From Paragonimus westermani (taxonomy: Eukaryota; Platyhelminthes; Trematoda; Plagiorchiida; Troglotrematidae), in contig QNGE01001259.1 of assembly GCA_008508345.1 (NCBI GenBank), positions 85,961-149,960 on the forward strand: a DNA stretch of 64,000 bases. Reading direction: 5' to 3'. The notes under the pieces were generated by a model, which saw only the letters and a program-made list of their open reading frames with translations, searched no databases and was not told the origin of the DNA. This document shows positions 11,585 through 22,479 of this stretch, piece after piece (position 1 is the stretch's first letter; each line of letters opens with the position of its first letter). A program made the translations under genes and the position numbers.

Positions 11585-12675
11585 ATCATGATCATCATCA
11601 TAAAAGGCAATACATCAGTGGTTCACACTAATGCTTAACAGCCACACAACCATAAAGAAAAAACAAACCCTGTATAGGAAGGGAGAGAAGAAAAAAAAAG
11701 GGACGAAAAGAGACCTAACTACTGAAAATGACTNNNNNNNNNNNNNNNNNNNNNNNNNNNNNNNNNNNNNNNNNNNNNNNNNNNNNNNNNNNNNNNNNNN
11801 NNNNNNNNNNNNNNNNNNNNNNNNNNNNNNNNNNNNNNNNNNNNNNNNNNNNNNNNNNNNNNNNNNNNNNNNNNNNNNNNNNNNNNNNNNNNNNNNNNNN
11901 NNNNNNNNNNNNNNNNNNNNNNNNNNNNNNNNNNNNNNNNNNNNNNNNNNNNNNNNNNNNNNNNNNNNNNNNNNNNNNNNNNNNNNNNNNNNNNNNNNNN
12001 NNNNNNNNNNNNNNNNNNNNNNNNNNNNNNNNNNNNNNNNNNNNNNNNNNNNNNNNNNNNNNNNNNNNNNNNNNNNNNNNNNNNNNNNNNNNNNNNNNNN
12101 NNNNNNNNNNNNNNNNNNNNNNNNNNNNNNNNNNNNNNNNNNNNNNNNNNNNNNNNNNNNNNNNNNNNNNNNNNNNNNNNNNNNNNNNNNNNNNNNNNNN
12201 NNNNNNNNNNNNNNNNNNNNNNNNNNNNNNNNNNNNNNNNNNNNNNNNNNNNNNNNNNNNNNNNNNNNNNNNNNNNNNNNNNNNNNNNNNNNNNNNNNNN
12301 NNNNNNNNNNNNNNNNNNNNNNNNNNNNNNNNNNNNNNNNNNNNNNNNNNNNNNNNNNNNNNNNNNCCACCGCTGCTGATGCAGCTTCCCAGGTATACAA
12401 ACCGGTCAACAACCTCCATGACTACATTATCTAGCATCAAATCTACGTGGTCACAGCAATCCTGCAGAAGCACTTTGCATTTTGAGGCTGCAAAGCGCAT
12501 TCCGAAGTATTTAGCAGAACGCGGAATTGCGTCTAGCACTGCTTGTGTCGATTGAAAGTTGTCAAACAGCAACACCTTGTCGTCAGCATAATCAAGATCA
12601 GTCAGTCTTTCACCAGGTAGGAGGTCCACGCCAGCATCTTGTGAGTGCCGGAGACAATCCTCCATTATTTCGCGC
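11585..12675 (-). mobile_element. RTE-like non-LTR retrotransposon, 5'-truncated, crossed by an assembly gap
   Basis: On the minus strand 12665-12367 encodes a reverse-transcriptase palm segment with an intact catalytic box LDYADD (YADD at 12590-12579), then FAASKCKVLLQD and FVYLGSCISSG, the usual order in RTE/CR1-like RTs. The frame is open over 99 codons up to the gap. Beyond the gap, 11733-11585 is a 3' UTR shared with 60590-60830, 61185-61430 and 63440-63720 and ending in TGATGATGAT, the short tandem-repeat tail typical of RTE elements. Upstream of about 12675 the similarity stops, so the copy lacks the endonuclease and fingers. Its open palm frame makes it one of the younger copies here. 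Confidence 0.8.
11734..12366. other. Assembly gap (633 N)
   Basis: A run of N. By comparison with the related copy at 59640-60830 it should contain the RT thumb, the C-terminal domain and the start of the 3' UTR of the surrounding element. Confidence 0.99.
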
Positions 12676-12714
12676 GACGAAACATCTCAGAAAGTACATT
12701 TGTACCGGTTAACT

Positions 12715-15700
12715 AGTTAACCACGGACCTCAATTAGTTGAAAACATATGCGTCGGTAAAAAACGATACTGTCCACCTAACCAGTCCAAGTGGTGTGGAC
12801 TAATTAGTAACTACAATGGTAGCCAAACATTGTCGGTCTGTTTACATCCTCGTTATAAACAGATCACTATTCCCAACCGAAAAGTAAAAGTGATCATATC
12901 CGTACACCATACACCCCTCCTTTGAACACTAATCAGACTTCTGTACGACGCTAAGGATGACGTAGGTTTTGGAAGTTCACACGTAGCTTTATCATCCCCA
13001 ATGAAATCTGCTCAGCGGTATTACGAGTGGGTAAGAGGAGGCTGATCTTACACACAAAACAGATCACAGTATCAAGTAGACTGCCTGAGTTAGGGAAGAT
13101 AAAAACGGGGACGTATTGAGGATTCAAAGAGCACCGATCAGGCAGTCTTCTTCAGAAAGACAAAGATGTCGAGCCGAAAACATCGCCTATAAAATTCATA
13201 TTAGTCAGCATGGTACCATGAAGAAATTCGGTGTGAAAATCATAGGAATCACCAAGTACACCTTCCCAAATATCATCCGTGAAACCAGTTGCAATGAAGA
13301 ACGTGTGGTACAGTTGCTCAGAGACATACATTGCGTATTTAGAAGGGATAGAGTGGGTTCAACAAATTTGCACACTTCCCTGGAGCTCCAGTTTTAAAGG
13401 AGATAGCTCTGGTGAACACAAGTAGTAGCCCAATCGGAGGCGAATACTGAGTTTAAAAATATCCCAACCACTGACCGCTTATAGACTGTCGATGCCGTAA
13501 GACAGCGCCGACGTAAAATTGTGATCTGTGCATTCACGATCGAGTAGGACTCCACAAATCTACCCCCTCCCCTGAACTGGTGAACTGGAACAAAATCAAA
13601 CCAGTGATTAGATTGGTCGCGACAGAGACATTGTGATTGTCACAGAATGAGTATCAGGATACACTGTGTGTATGTTAATTTTTGAACAACGAACGCAACT
13701 TGAACCGGATTCAGTGTAATCACACAAGTCCACGTGAGACAAAGTACAAACAGAGATATTACAAATAAACTGATAACCTATTACATAGACGTTGCCACAG
13801 AACACAGACACCGGAGCAGGCAAACCCGACGGCTGGCAGATGCTTGATCAGGACATATGATAAACATTTGAGAGGGAGGGAAAGACAGAGAGCTGCGTTC
13901 AGGATGGTAACAACAATGACAGCTGGGATGGCGTGTGAACTAGGTCGTTATTGTACATAACACAGGAGTACTATATCAGATAACAACAAACAAATAACGG
14001 TGTTTGCCTGTGAAAACAAAACACCGTAGTAGTATCGAACAAAGGATACAAAAAATCACAACATACACTTTCAGACACCAAAACGCAGAGGAAACGAAGT
14101 GCGTATGTACACACACAGATACACAGGGTGATAACTGTTTCCGTTCGCATTCATCACTTTGCCGAAATTGCAAGAATGCTAGGGATAGTAGGACAAAAGA
14201 AATTAGGCTGCAGAGAATCCGCGCAGGATAACGGTGCATATATTTGTATAGACCTAGTTGTTTCAAGTTTGAAGCAGCAGGAGATGTAAAACCCACGACA
14301 GAAAGAGAACACGGGTGGGGGTGGACCAAAAAGACTCGGTTGCAGCGTTTGAAAACAGAAGTAATCCCAAAAAACACTACCAGTGTTAACTGGATACCCG
14401 AGGCAAACAATCGGTCAACACAGGCAGTACTGTGTCTATGTGCCCTCGAAGTGCGAAATATGACGACGCGTATGACATACAAACGAGTACACGCAGTTGA
14501 ACAACCATCGAAACAAGAAGAGCAACCTTACTGAGAAGTCATCAGCACACAGCCGAGTGGAGAACGTTTCTCACGGTTTCCGTGACAGGAAAAGAACGTC
14601 ACAAAGATAAGATGGAAGAAAAAGGAAGAAATCATCAACCTTGGTTAGTTTTGATAAGTGTTTAAAAAGTCCACTCACTTCCCGAGGCAAGGATAGTTCA
14701 TAAAACTTGAAGGAACATGAGAATGCCATTCCAATAAGAAAATACGGCCGTTCTTTGTCAAAACGAACGATTTAAAGTGCTAATCAGCAAACTAGACTGT
14801 GCCCAACGAACAGGAAGATAGGTTACAGTCGTACAGTGTATGTGAGAATACTTGTTCAGAGGATAGGTGATTAGATAACTCGTTTCTATCACACGCCCCA
14901 ACAAACATATACATACAATGGATCTAGTAACATATGCATTGTGCGCTTATTAGGGGCCAAGTGTGCGCACGCAATCGATCAAACATGTGCACTCATCAGA
15001 TGGCACCAAAACCGAAAAAAAAACAGTGCAGGTGTGTGTGTGGCACCTGTGGAGCATGATGAATATGGCGCACCGAACTCACAGGCGTGAACACAACTAA
15101 CGTACAAAGATAGCGTGTGGTCGACTTGCGTGGTTCGGATCACAGTTCGACCGTATGCCATTCTCATTATTGAACAGTACAGTTGCATTACAGTTCTAGA
15201 TGAGAGCTCGGATAACCGTAACTAGCAGGTGACGACGGAATATTTCAGAATACTGACCATCTTGAGGTGTCAGTTGAGCATGAAGAGATAAAGAGACAAG
15301 AATAAAAATAAACTAAGCCAACAAACGTAAACCTTCTTAAATCACACGGAGAAGAGCCACGTGATTCACATAATTTACGATATACGATGTTGCAGGAAAT
15401 GACGACTAATTCGGTAAGATAGTACGAAACAAGTATCATAATCTGGACGACGGAGTGAAAATCGTATTGATGCTATTTTTGACCGGAAACTTTTTGAAAA
15501 GTGTACGACCTGTGATGTTGGTTGGTTGCGTTTGGACATTACGGCATTTATAGAACAAGCCCCGTCCGTCTCACACTTGCATTTCCAAAACAGGAGTAAT
15601 TTGTCATGATTGTAGAGCAGTAGAAAAAAAAACAATATCATCCGTTGACGCGCTGCTGTTGATGGTGAGGAAAACTAGTCGCAACAAACCGGGTCAAGTA

Positions 15701-16750
15701 ATTCGCCAACAGAGTGACAGTTGAAACGACAGGAGCTAACACAGAGAGATTCAAGCACGCAATCGGTAAGTTATAGTGTAATAATGGACACATGTCAATC
15801 AGGCAAACAAGATGACTAATTTCCTGTTGACAAAGGAAAGTGACCAGCATGAAGTAAGAAGAAAGTGTCTACTGAATAAACCAGGATTTGTCCCTGATGT
15901 AGGAGCTGTGAGCAAACCGGAAGGCTACTAACTACTTACAAAATTGAAAGCACAGAGGCACGGACGTTTGACCGGCCAATGATCTAATAGAATGTTGCAA
16001 ATCTGATATCATGAAACGGTTAACCAGCTGAACCGGTGCTCGTTAGATTGAAGTCCACATCGATTTTCAAACACGTATACAACGGGATTCAAAACATTAC
16101 TCCTTGTAAACAAGTAGACTAAAAGCATATAAGTTCCCAAGCTAATGGATGTCACCTTGGCTCACAGTTAACCGAGACAATTGCTCACAATGATACCGGG
16201 GTAACCGCTATTTGAATGATCACTCCGGAAAAGAGGTTTCAGAGATGTTTCAGGTAAGCAACTATTAATATTCACCGTTGAGGAAGATATTAGAAATCGA
16301 TTTAACTTGCAAAAACATTTCTTTTTGGTACGAGATGTGAGTGAAAGAGTTACGCACAATGTACGTAATTCGAATCCGACAACAAACAGGTCCAGGAAGT
16401 TCATTCCGCGAAGGTTACTGTTTTCCGATTTTTAAATGCAAATTCAGACAAACATCAGACCTGGACAGATGCATGAGTCTGTGAAGTAGTCTCTGCAATA
16501 GACGATCAAGTGTATACTGTTAGACAAAATATTACCACATTCCGAAGGGGTGTACACCATTGAGCACAATAAATGAATGACGTGATCAAACCAATAATTT
16601 TCTGTGAAAAAAAGACATACTATTGAACTCCTACGTTAACACAAATAGTTTAAGGCTGAAGACGGCTACGATCATTGTCTTTTAAAAAAGATTGGTGTGA
16701 CTCGCAGTGTCTTGATCTTCTACCTAGAACTGTATCATCAACGGCACCAA
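12715..16750. other. Non-coding, nothing recognised
   Basis: No protein motif, RNA gene or repeat was recognised on either strand. Open frames such as minus 13976-14482 have no family signature and atypical composition for a protein. There is a short GT run near 15033. Confidence 0.55.
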
Positions 16751-16751
16751 C

Positions 16752-16888
16752 CTGAGGAACAAAGGTGACCACAGCTCCATACTCCCGGAAATGGCTTAGA
16801 AAAGGAAGGACCAGATTGTTCTATGAGTTTGAAATCATGTGATCCAGCAGGCGAAGATAAGCAACCAATGTCGTGAGACTGTGAGTAA
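16752..16888 (-). CDS. Candidate internal exon, Ser/Pro-rich
   Basis: On the minus strand a possible acceptor (ACTTATACAG) precedes an open segment of about 45 codons including SQSHDIGCLSSPAGS and KPFPGVWSCGHLC. It ends at a CAG/GTTGGT donor at 16752. The composition resembles the Ser/Pro-rich exon at 17877-18413 upstream on the same strand. The frames do not join directly, so at least one more exon would lie between them. No domain was recognised and there is no independent support. Confidence 0.3.
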
Positions 16889-17247
16889 CTGTATAAGTAG
16901 GCATCACGGGCATTTATCATTTTGAAAAGTATGACCAGAATGGTCGAGAACTAATGGCATTGAATGCATACGCAATAAGGCTTTGTGGCTAGAATCACTG
17001 ATAACATGACCAAACATGGCTAACACACACCTTCCAGTTGACCAGATTACAGTTTGTGCATGAGAAAAAACATCAACACCATGTGTTGAGATGAAGTTAC
17101 CTTTCGAAATCGCGTAGCGTGGTTTTCAACATGCCTCTGTTGCCCGTTATCCGCTTGTGATCTGTCGCAGCTTCACACGGAACACATCACTTCATAAGAT
17201 TTCTTTCGAATACAATCAAGGAATTGACCACGCCAATAATGTATTAA

Positions 17248-17257
17248 CCCCCCCCCC
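17248..17257. repeat. Poly(C) run of ten
   Basis: A homopolymer of ten C. Its length may be unreliable in assembly. Confidence 0.8.
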
Positions 17258-17876
17258 TCACAAATAGCAATAATCGGATGCTTTCTCATTTGAAGTGAGT
17301 GGAAACCACAACAACGTAAATTCATTCAAACGACCCACACTTCTACTGGTTGCCACTGAACATCATTCACTCCGAATTCTCACCGTATACGTGAGCTGTT
17401 TCGAGAACAAGAGAGTTACGTATGCCACAGTAATAAAGTTGGGCATTTTCCGGATTTTCCAACTTCCTACATTTCCAATATCAACCATACAGTAACATCT
17501 TGTTCGTCAACCGACATGGAATGGTTAGACGGCGAGAAATCAATGCACCATGTCAAAGCAAATTGTGCCACCAGTATCAATGACCGAATCAAGTATCACA
17601 TCAGCAGTGAAGTTCGTCGCAATCAGCGTTGAATGGGATAAGTTAGCCTGAGGTGCTTTGCAGGTGAGCTAGGTCGTTTGTGCGAGATGGACTACAACAG
17701 TAGAGAACTGTGTCCAATCGTACTGACTCTTTTCGAACAAGCAAGTGAAAGACATAGCCTGTGCATAATCTCGCAGAGTTAAAGATCTCGAGGAATTCTG
17801 TGGAAATTCTTAAGTTTAAAAACGACGTAGAAAGTTGACTATAGGATGTCATGTTTTGAAATGCAGTGAAACTTAC

Positions 17877-18413
17877 TTTATGCGGGAACAGCAGCTTATC
17901 ATGTGCTGATGGAGTGACAGACTGTGTCCTGGGTCCAGGTCTGTTTGTACTTCTGGATAATGGTGCGCTGCTACGTGGAGGTCCAGACGGAATCAACCCG
18001 ATACCTACAATACGCACGGTCGTGTTTGCCAGCTGCCCTCCACGAGGATTGTTTGAATTCAAAAGCGATATTGGTAAGTTAGGGGAGTTGCGTGATTGTT
18101 TTCTTCTGTTTATCGATCGGCTAGGATCAAGCGAAGTTTGCTGCTGTTGCAGCTGTTTACGAGCAAAGTAGGATGAGTTGGAGTTGCCCGATGTTCTACT
18201 GCCACGCTGTTCCAGCGAAAGACGCGGGTTTGATTTGTTCGCAGATGGCCTCGTTGTGCCAGGTGGACTCAGGCTCGTAACAGCCGTGCCATTACCACTG
18301 GTGCAAAGTAGGGTGGACCCAGGTGACCCAACCGTTGATGCACAGTGATGATCCAAGCCAGTGGAAGACGACGAAGTGGGCAAACAAGGGGGTTTCTCAC
18401 ACAATTGAAAGCC
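17877..18413 (-). CDS. Internal exon of an unidentified gene, Ser/Pro/Asn/Gln-rich (disordered)
   Basis: On the minus strand a pyrimidine-rich acceptor (GTTTTTGTTAG) ends at 18414. An open segment follows to 17877, closed by a consensus donor (AAA/GTAAGT). The exon is 537 bases, exactly 179 codons, phase 0 at both ends, and has no stop. The protein is low-complexity: runs of Ser (TSSSSTG), RKQLQQQQTS, SRSINRRKQSRNSP, and Pro/Ser/Arg stretches such as IPSGPPRSSAPLSRS. This looks like an intrinsically disordered linker or tail, and I cannot name it. It lies downstream, in the same direction, of the putative Mab-21-like exons at 18975-22474 and could belong to the same transcript, though phases do not link it directly to the exon proposed at 18975. 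The frame continues past the donor to 17643, but that part looks non-coding. Confidence 0.6.
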
Positions 18414-18974
18414 CTAACAAAAACAATATACATAGGGTGTAAACTCCAAACGGACTGCTCCGCGAATATGCACTAAACAACACACGTTGCCCAGTAGCAA
18501 GCGCAGATGACATCAATGAAAACACGATAGCCTGATAAACAAATCGTTCCAAAAATGTGAACGAAATCTAGAGCCTCAAAATCATTAATAAAAGCGAAAA
18601 TACTACAGCCCAGCACACACAACTGTACCATGAAGAAAGGTGAACATGTAAGGTTCAAATCCACGAAGGACACAACATACGTGGCTCAGCCGTTGAAGCA
18701 ACATTTCATAGAACACTTCACGAACAGTCAGTTGGCGACGACAGTACAGCAATCCAGGATCGCGTACAAAACTGCAAAAAAAAACAATTAAAACTAAGTT
18801 TCAATACGGCAGAGGATGCGTGAAATGGGCCAAACGGTTTAATTCCCAGATTATTACAGTAAGCAGGAAAACGATAACATTTTGCTGAAAAAACCATGAA
18901 GTAAGAAGTAAAAGCTACCGTTATTTGTTTGCCTAAACAAAACAGTCCGTAGTATTCTGGCTTATTTGTCTTAC

Positions 18975-19046
18975 TCGCCTTCGGTTGGAAAAAAACCAAG
19001 TCCGTAAAATGTGGGCGGACTTCGAATCTGTGATTGCCATCCGCCG
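18975..19046 (-). CDS. Candidate exon of a Mab-21/cGAS-like protein (C-terminal lobe entry)
   Basis: The minus-strand open segment reads HRFEVRPHFTDLVFFQPKA and ends at a good donor, GCGA/GTAAGA, at 18975. The LVFFQPK block resembles the hydrophobic strand plus PK (FYLVPK in human cGAS) that follows the third catalytic aspartate in Mab-21/cGAS proteins, and it is the fourth such piece in the right order. The acceptor near 19046 is weak. The phase does not join to the exon at 18413, so an intervening exon would be needed. Confidence 0.3.
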
Positions 19047-19174
19047 AAGACTTCAACAATTAGACTAGCAGTCTAATAAGTACTGCCGATGACAAGAGTT
19101 ATTCATCTGATAGCTGCCCATATCTTACTAGGATGAACAGATACAGTCAACTTCAGACTAGCAGCTGGCTATCC

Positions 19175-19385
19175 CTGTAAGCGTAGGATGTGCTGAGTAC
19201 AACACGGTACAATATCGATTACCCAAACCACGAAACCATCGTGGTCGGCTTTACTCTTGCGACTGGACAACTCAAGTATGGCATTCAGCAGAAAGCCTTT
19301 GACTTTATAGGACAAATGTCTTGTTTGAAACAATTGGTTCCCTTGAGCAGTTTGAAAAAAACAGTTGGAACACGAAAACTGGTGG
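19175..19385 (-). CDS. Candidate exon of a Mab-21/cGAS-like nucleotidyltransferase (third Asp)
   Basis: A minus-strand open segment contains GFVVWVIDIVPCC near 19233-19195. Its VIDIV core resembles the strand carrying the third catalytic aspartate of Mab-21/cGAS proteins (SVDITLAL in human cGAS). An acceptor-like CATCCACCAG lies at about 19386. The 3' boundary is unclear: a TAG follows shortly after the open segment at 19168, and no strong donor is visible just before it. The case depends on the order of pieces rather than on this one alone. Confidence 0.3.
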
Positions 19386-19803
19386 ATGCAAGTAATTTTG
19401 TGTTGACTCATGAGTACCAAATCTACAATAACATAGATAGGCTTTCTTGTAGTAAACGATTAGAGGGGTGGATAATGAATAAGCGGGAAAGGATAAATCA
19501 TTAAATCCAGGAAGGGGTCAAGTTCACGAACAGTTGTTTCTGAACCCGGACAGGTGGCTGTTGGCTAAACACATCGTGATGTCCGATCTTCCACTTCTCT
19601 CACTAATTTGTCACGGACGATATCCTAAAAGGTGTTTGCAGAAAATCCAGTGGGCTAGGTGTGAAGGGTCGGCCGGGCACTAAGCTAACCGACGAGGAAC
19701 ATACGCACGACATGGTTCTGCATAGGCTCTAAAGTGAAGATACATAGATACGATAAACAAGGGCAGTAATCGGACTAGTCTGAACAGAGCGCGCTTCACA
19801 CTA

Positions 19804-20037
19804 ACAATGAACAAAATGATACTTCAGAACTGGAAAGACCACATTCTCATATTCTACACGGTAGACAGTCAGCCAAAAGAACATGACACTTTCAGTTGCT
19901 TGGGTAACATTATCTCGTAGGTTTGTGTCAGAGGAATTCATTTTATATCGTTCAAGACCACCTCTTCCTCGAGAAAACAATTTTATCCAATCAGAAATGT
20001 CGTGAGCAGTCAAGGGGTAAACTTCGCCATTTTTTAA
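19804..20037 (-). CDS. Candidate exon of a Mab-21/cGAS-like protein (spine helix)
   Basis: The minus-strand open segment reads NGEVYPLTAHDISDWIKLF followed by SRGRGGLERYK. It resembles the Mab-21/cGAS block of a short strand plus long helix (GEILSASKMLSKF in human cGAS), in which a GE and an S/T cap precede a helix. In the family this block lies between the EFD strand and the third Asp, as seen here. The exon ends are uncertain: CCGAACAG is a possible acceptor but gives the wrong phase, and donors are weak. Nothing after about 19880 looks convincingly coding. Confidence 0.35.
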
Positions 20038-20093
20038 CCTGTTCGGCTTTTATTCCGCTATGCCCGTTGCTAACTTAGTGACCTTAACTACTT

Positions 20094-20364
20094 TGTAATG
20101 TATGCCCTTCCAATTCATGATTCGAGAATGCTTGTAGGCCGCTATGCACCATATAAACACCCTGCAATTTTCTCCTTGATAAACAAAGGGACTCTTTTTG
20201 CGTCCGTCTTTTGGTTTGTGTTGGGAGCAATTAACGGGGACCGCCGCGTTATTTCGGGGCCAAGCATTTCCGTGTTAATTATATCAAAAAGGAGAATCCG
20301 ATTCTTATCAACCGCATTACCCTATCGTGTAGAGACCGGCGTATTATGTCAAGGGTTTATAACA
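20094..20364 (+). repeat. Candidate 5' LTR of the gypsy element
   Basis: It begins TG and ends ACA. A TATA-like ATATAAAC lies at about 20153, and TTTAGCGACGGGAG follows directly, similar to the GGCGACG-type sequence after the LTR in many gypsy elements. No second LTR exists to confirm the borders. Confidence 0.3.
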
Positions 20365-20407
20365 TTTAGCGACGGGAGAACTCACGACGTCACTAACGTT
20401 CAAGCAA

Positions 20408-21080
20408 ATGCAAACTCTCCTTCAACAGCGGCAGAAACAAGTTGAACAGGAGCAGTTAAAACTGAATAACATACTGATGCAGAACCTGAGCTTCCAGCAG
20501 CCGACAGCGGGATCAAACGAAACCTTCAAACCTGCAGCAGAATCCTTAATCATATCCAACAGTGAGTTTCACTTAGATCCTGTAATTGGCGCTGCATTCG
20601 AGTCTTGGTTTAAAAAGTATGAGGATGTTTTCAATGTGGAACTATCATACGCTGAAGATGCTCGGAAGGTGAGGCTGCTGATCCGTAAACTCGGTACTTC
20701 GGAACATAAAAGGTACACCAAATTTATTTTGCCGGAGAACCCGAAAGATTTGAGCTTTGACGACCAGTCATCCCTGCTTAACATACGCTACCAGTGCCTG
20801 AGGCTCGTGAAATCAGTAGATGAAGACTAAGTCACGTGCGTTGGACCTGTCGATCGGGGGCTCGAACGGTTCAAACTTCGCACCATGACTGAAGATCTAT
20901 TCGAATGTTTAGTCTTCGCTTGTGCATCCCAGTCACCAAATGAAGTAGATATCAGAACACGGATTTTGGGAAAGGTAGAACAATGTCCCGACATCACTGT
21001 AGTGGAAATCTCGATTCGCCAATTATCCAAACCCCGACACAACAGAAGATCTGACAAACGGCCAATCCAAATATCGCGTT
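20408..21080 (+). pseudogene. Ty3/gypsy gag, decayed
   Basis: The open frame from 20408 to 20830 (140 codons) starts MQTLLQQRQKQVEQEQLKLN, a Gln-rich coiled start. It continues with the capsid block EFHLDPVIGAAFESWFKKYED and VRLLIRKLGTSEHKRYTKFI, the capsid signature of trematode gypsy gag proteins as I know them. After FDDQSSLLNIRYQC it is interrupted and resumes in another frame from 20885 as MTEDLFECLVFACASQSP. A stretch after DLSFDD appears shortened relative to the family. The gene is dead. Confidence 0.75.
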
Positions 21081-21189
21081 AAAGGTACAACATCAGGATT
21101 GGACGAACGGTCTTAGTGTTGTGCCTTCCGTTATTCGCCAATTCAACTGTTCCGTATTCGACCAATTAACATACAGTTTATGATGTTGC

Positions 21190-21330
21190 ATGTGCACGAA
21201 AGTCAGAATGCCACAACCGAAGAAAACCTTCCACACCATGTTGGCAATGTGCCCGATGGCGTTATGTCCGATTCTTTCCATTCAAACAGCACCGATGCAC
21301 CCGGTACTGCCGGTGGGGCCACAAGAAGCG
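21190..21330 (+). pseudogene. Gypsy nucleocapsid zinc-knuckle remnant
   Basis: Between gag and protease, in shifting frames, there are cysteine/histidine-containing fragments followed by a basic KPHRPRFSRAQVV-type linker near 21385, as expected at the nucleocapsid-protease junction. The zinc ligands are not intact in any single frame. Confidence 0.4.
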
Positions 21331-21447
21331 CCAGGAACTGCCCAATCGGTTCAGTCAGCAAAAACAAGGTCTTGGACTATCGCAAGCCACACAGGCCCCG
21401 CTTCTCAAGAGCTCAGGTCGTTCTCGTAGCAAGGAATGCTGGTCACG

Positions 21448-21540
21448 TAACGCGCAGGAAGTACATATCCATCTTTATCAAAAGCAGGTCTGCCAAACTA
21501 TAGCTCGATACAGCATCCGACATTACATTAATCTCTGGTG
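21448..21540 (+). pseudogene. Gypsy aspartic protease remnant
   Basis: RKYISIFIKSRSAKL, a TAG stop at 21501-21503, then LDTASDITLIS at 21504-21536. DTA is the retroviral-type aspartic protease active-site triad with the following hydrophobic strand. The stop immediately before the active site inactivates it. Confidence 0.65.
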
Positions 21541-21724
21541 TCACCTAAATGGTAAACCTACAATGTACCCGACAACCTAGCTCGCTCGAAGCGCTACCGG
21601 CGGTCGATTAATTATCATTGGCGACGTTCAATGCAATGCAGTGCTGAACGCAGTGATCAACAGTGAATCTGATGTACAGCTCATCCTCAGCGAGGCTTTT
21701 CGAGCACTTCTAGTAACAAGAATG

Positions 21725-22110
21725 GTAAAAAAGTGACCAAAATAGACCCAATTTTGAGAAGAGTAATGAGGTTCATCCGCACAACTTGGCCACACGCAGA
21801 CCTCAATGGCGACTTCAGAAATTACTTCCGCCACCGAGAAGCTCTTACGATCGTGAACGGTTGCGTCATGTTTGCCGACAGAATAGCCGCCTCGGAAGCC
21901 CTCCAACGGCAGGTGCTCAAGCAATTCCACAGTGGACACCCAGGGATCAACCGAATGAAGTCTTTGGTGCGCAGTTTTGCCTGCTGACCACGAATGGACA
22001 AGCGAATTGAGAAGGACTGCCAAAATTACACATCGGATTGTCTAACTGCGAAAATCCCCGTAAAATATCAACTGCACACTTGTGTAGTATGACATCCAAA
22101 TTATCGTCAA
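21725..22110 (+). pseudogene. Gypsy integrase N-terminal zinc-binding fragment
   Basis: From 21733 an open frame of 84 codons reads through FRHREALTIVNGCVMFADRI and VLKQFHSGHPGINRMKSL, the HxxxH half of the integrase HHCC zinc-binding domain. After a stop and frameshift at about 21985 the CC half continues in fragments (DCLTAKIP). The catalytic DDE core is absent. It is joined to protease by a large deletion. Confidence 0.7.
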
Positions 22111-22332
22111 GCCGAGTGTCAAACGGCTTAAGTTCGCTGACATTCGAATGAATGTTAAACAAACGGGAGTAAAAAAAACTGTTGTTACATCACGTATCAC
22201 AGCTACAAACATATCCTAGGGTCTGTCGGTCTCGTCTCTTTAAATGTAAGGAAACGAGCAAAATTTCATCATACAGGCCTGCATTCCAACAGCACTAGTT
22301 TGTTTCGAAATGGACAACGCACCCACAGATAC

Positions 22333-22474
22333 CTTGTGCATCAGGTGAGTTCATCTTTGGCACTGCGAGGGTAATATCGAATTCATCATATTTACCAGGC
22401 CTTGAAGCAACTTGGTTATCGCCAAATTTCGGGACAGTAACATTTTCGTTTTCAAAGAGTATGTCCACTAGTTC
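22333..22474 (-). CDS. Candidate exon of a Mab-21/cGAS-like nucleotidyltransferase (EFD catalytic strand)
   Basis: On the minus strand an acceptor (ATGCACTGCAG) precedes a 142-base open segment that ends at AAG/GTATCT. It encodes ELVDILFENENVTV, then FGDNQVASRPGKYDEFDITL and AVPKM. The pattern G-[D/S], eleven residues, E-F-D, hydrophobic strand matches the nucleotidyltransferase signature of Mab-21/cGAS proteins (human cGAS has GS, eleven residues, EFDVMFKLEVP). The catalytic E and D are present; the family's Ser after Gly is Asp here. Three further pieces with family-like motifs follow in the correct order at 20037, 19385 and 19046. Mab-21-family members act in nucleotide-second-messenger sensing or development; the role here is unknown. 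This is pattern recognition only. Confidence 0.45.
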
Positions 22475-22479
22475 CTGCA

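Larger units (their letters stand above)
20094..22120 (+). mobile_element. Ty3/gypsy LTR retrotransposon, deleted derivative lacking RT/RNase H
   Basis: Order on the plus strand: a possible 5' LTR (20094-20364), a primer-binding-like stretch (from 20365), gag (from 20408), nucleocapsid remnants, a protease active site, then integrase zinc-binding sequence. The gap between protease (about 21540) and integrase (about 21725) is under 200 bases, whereas an intact element has well over 1 kb of RT and RNase H there. No 3' LTR follows integrase. Multiple stops and frameshifts interrupt gag-pol. The insertion lies between two minus-strand exon candidates (20037 and 22333), so it may sit in an intron. 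Confidence 0.75.
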
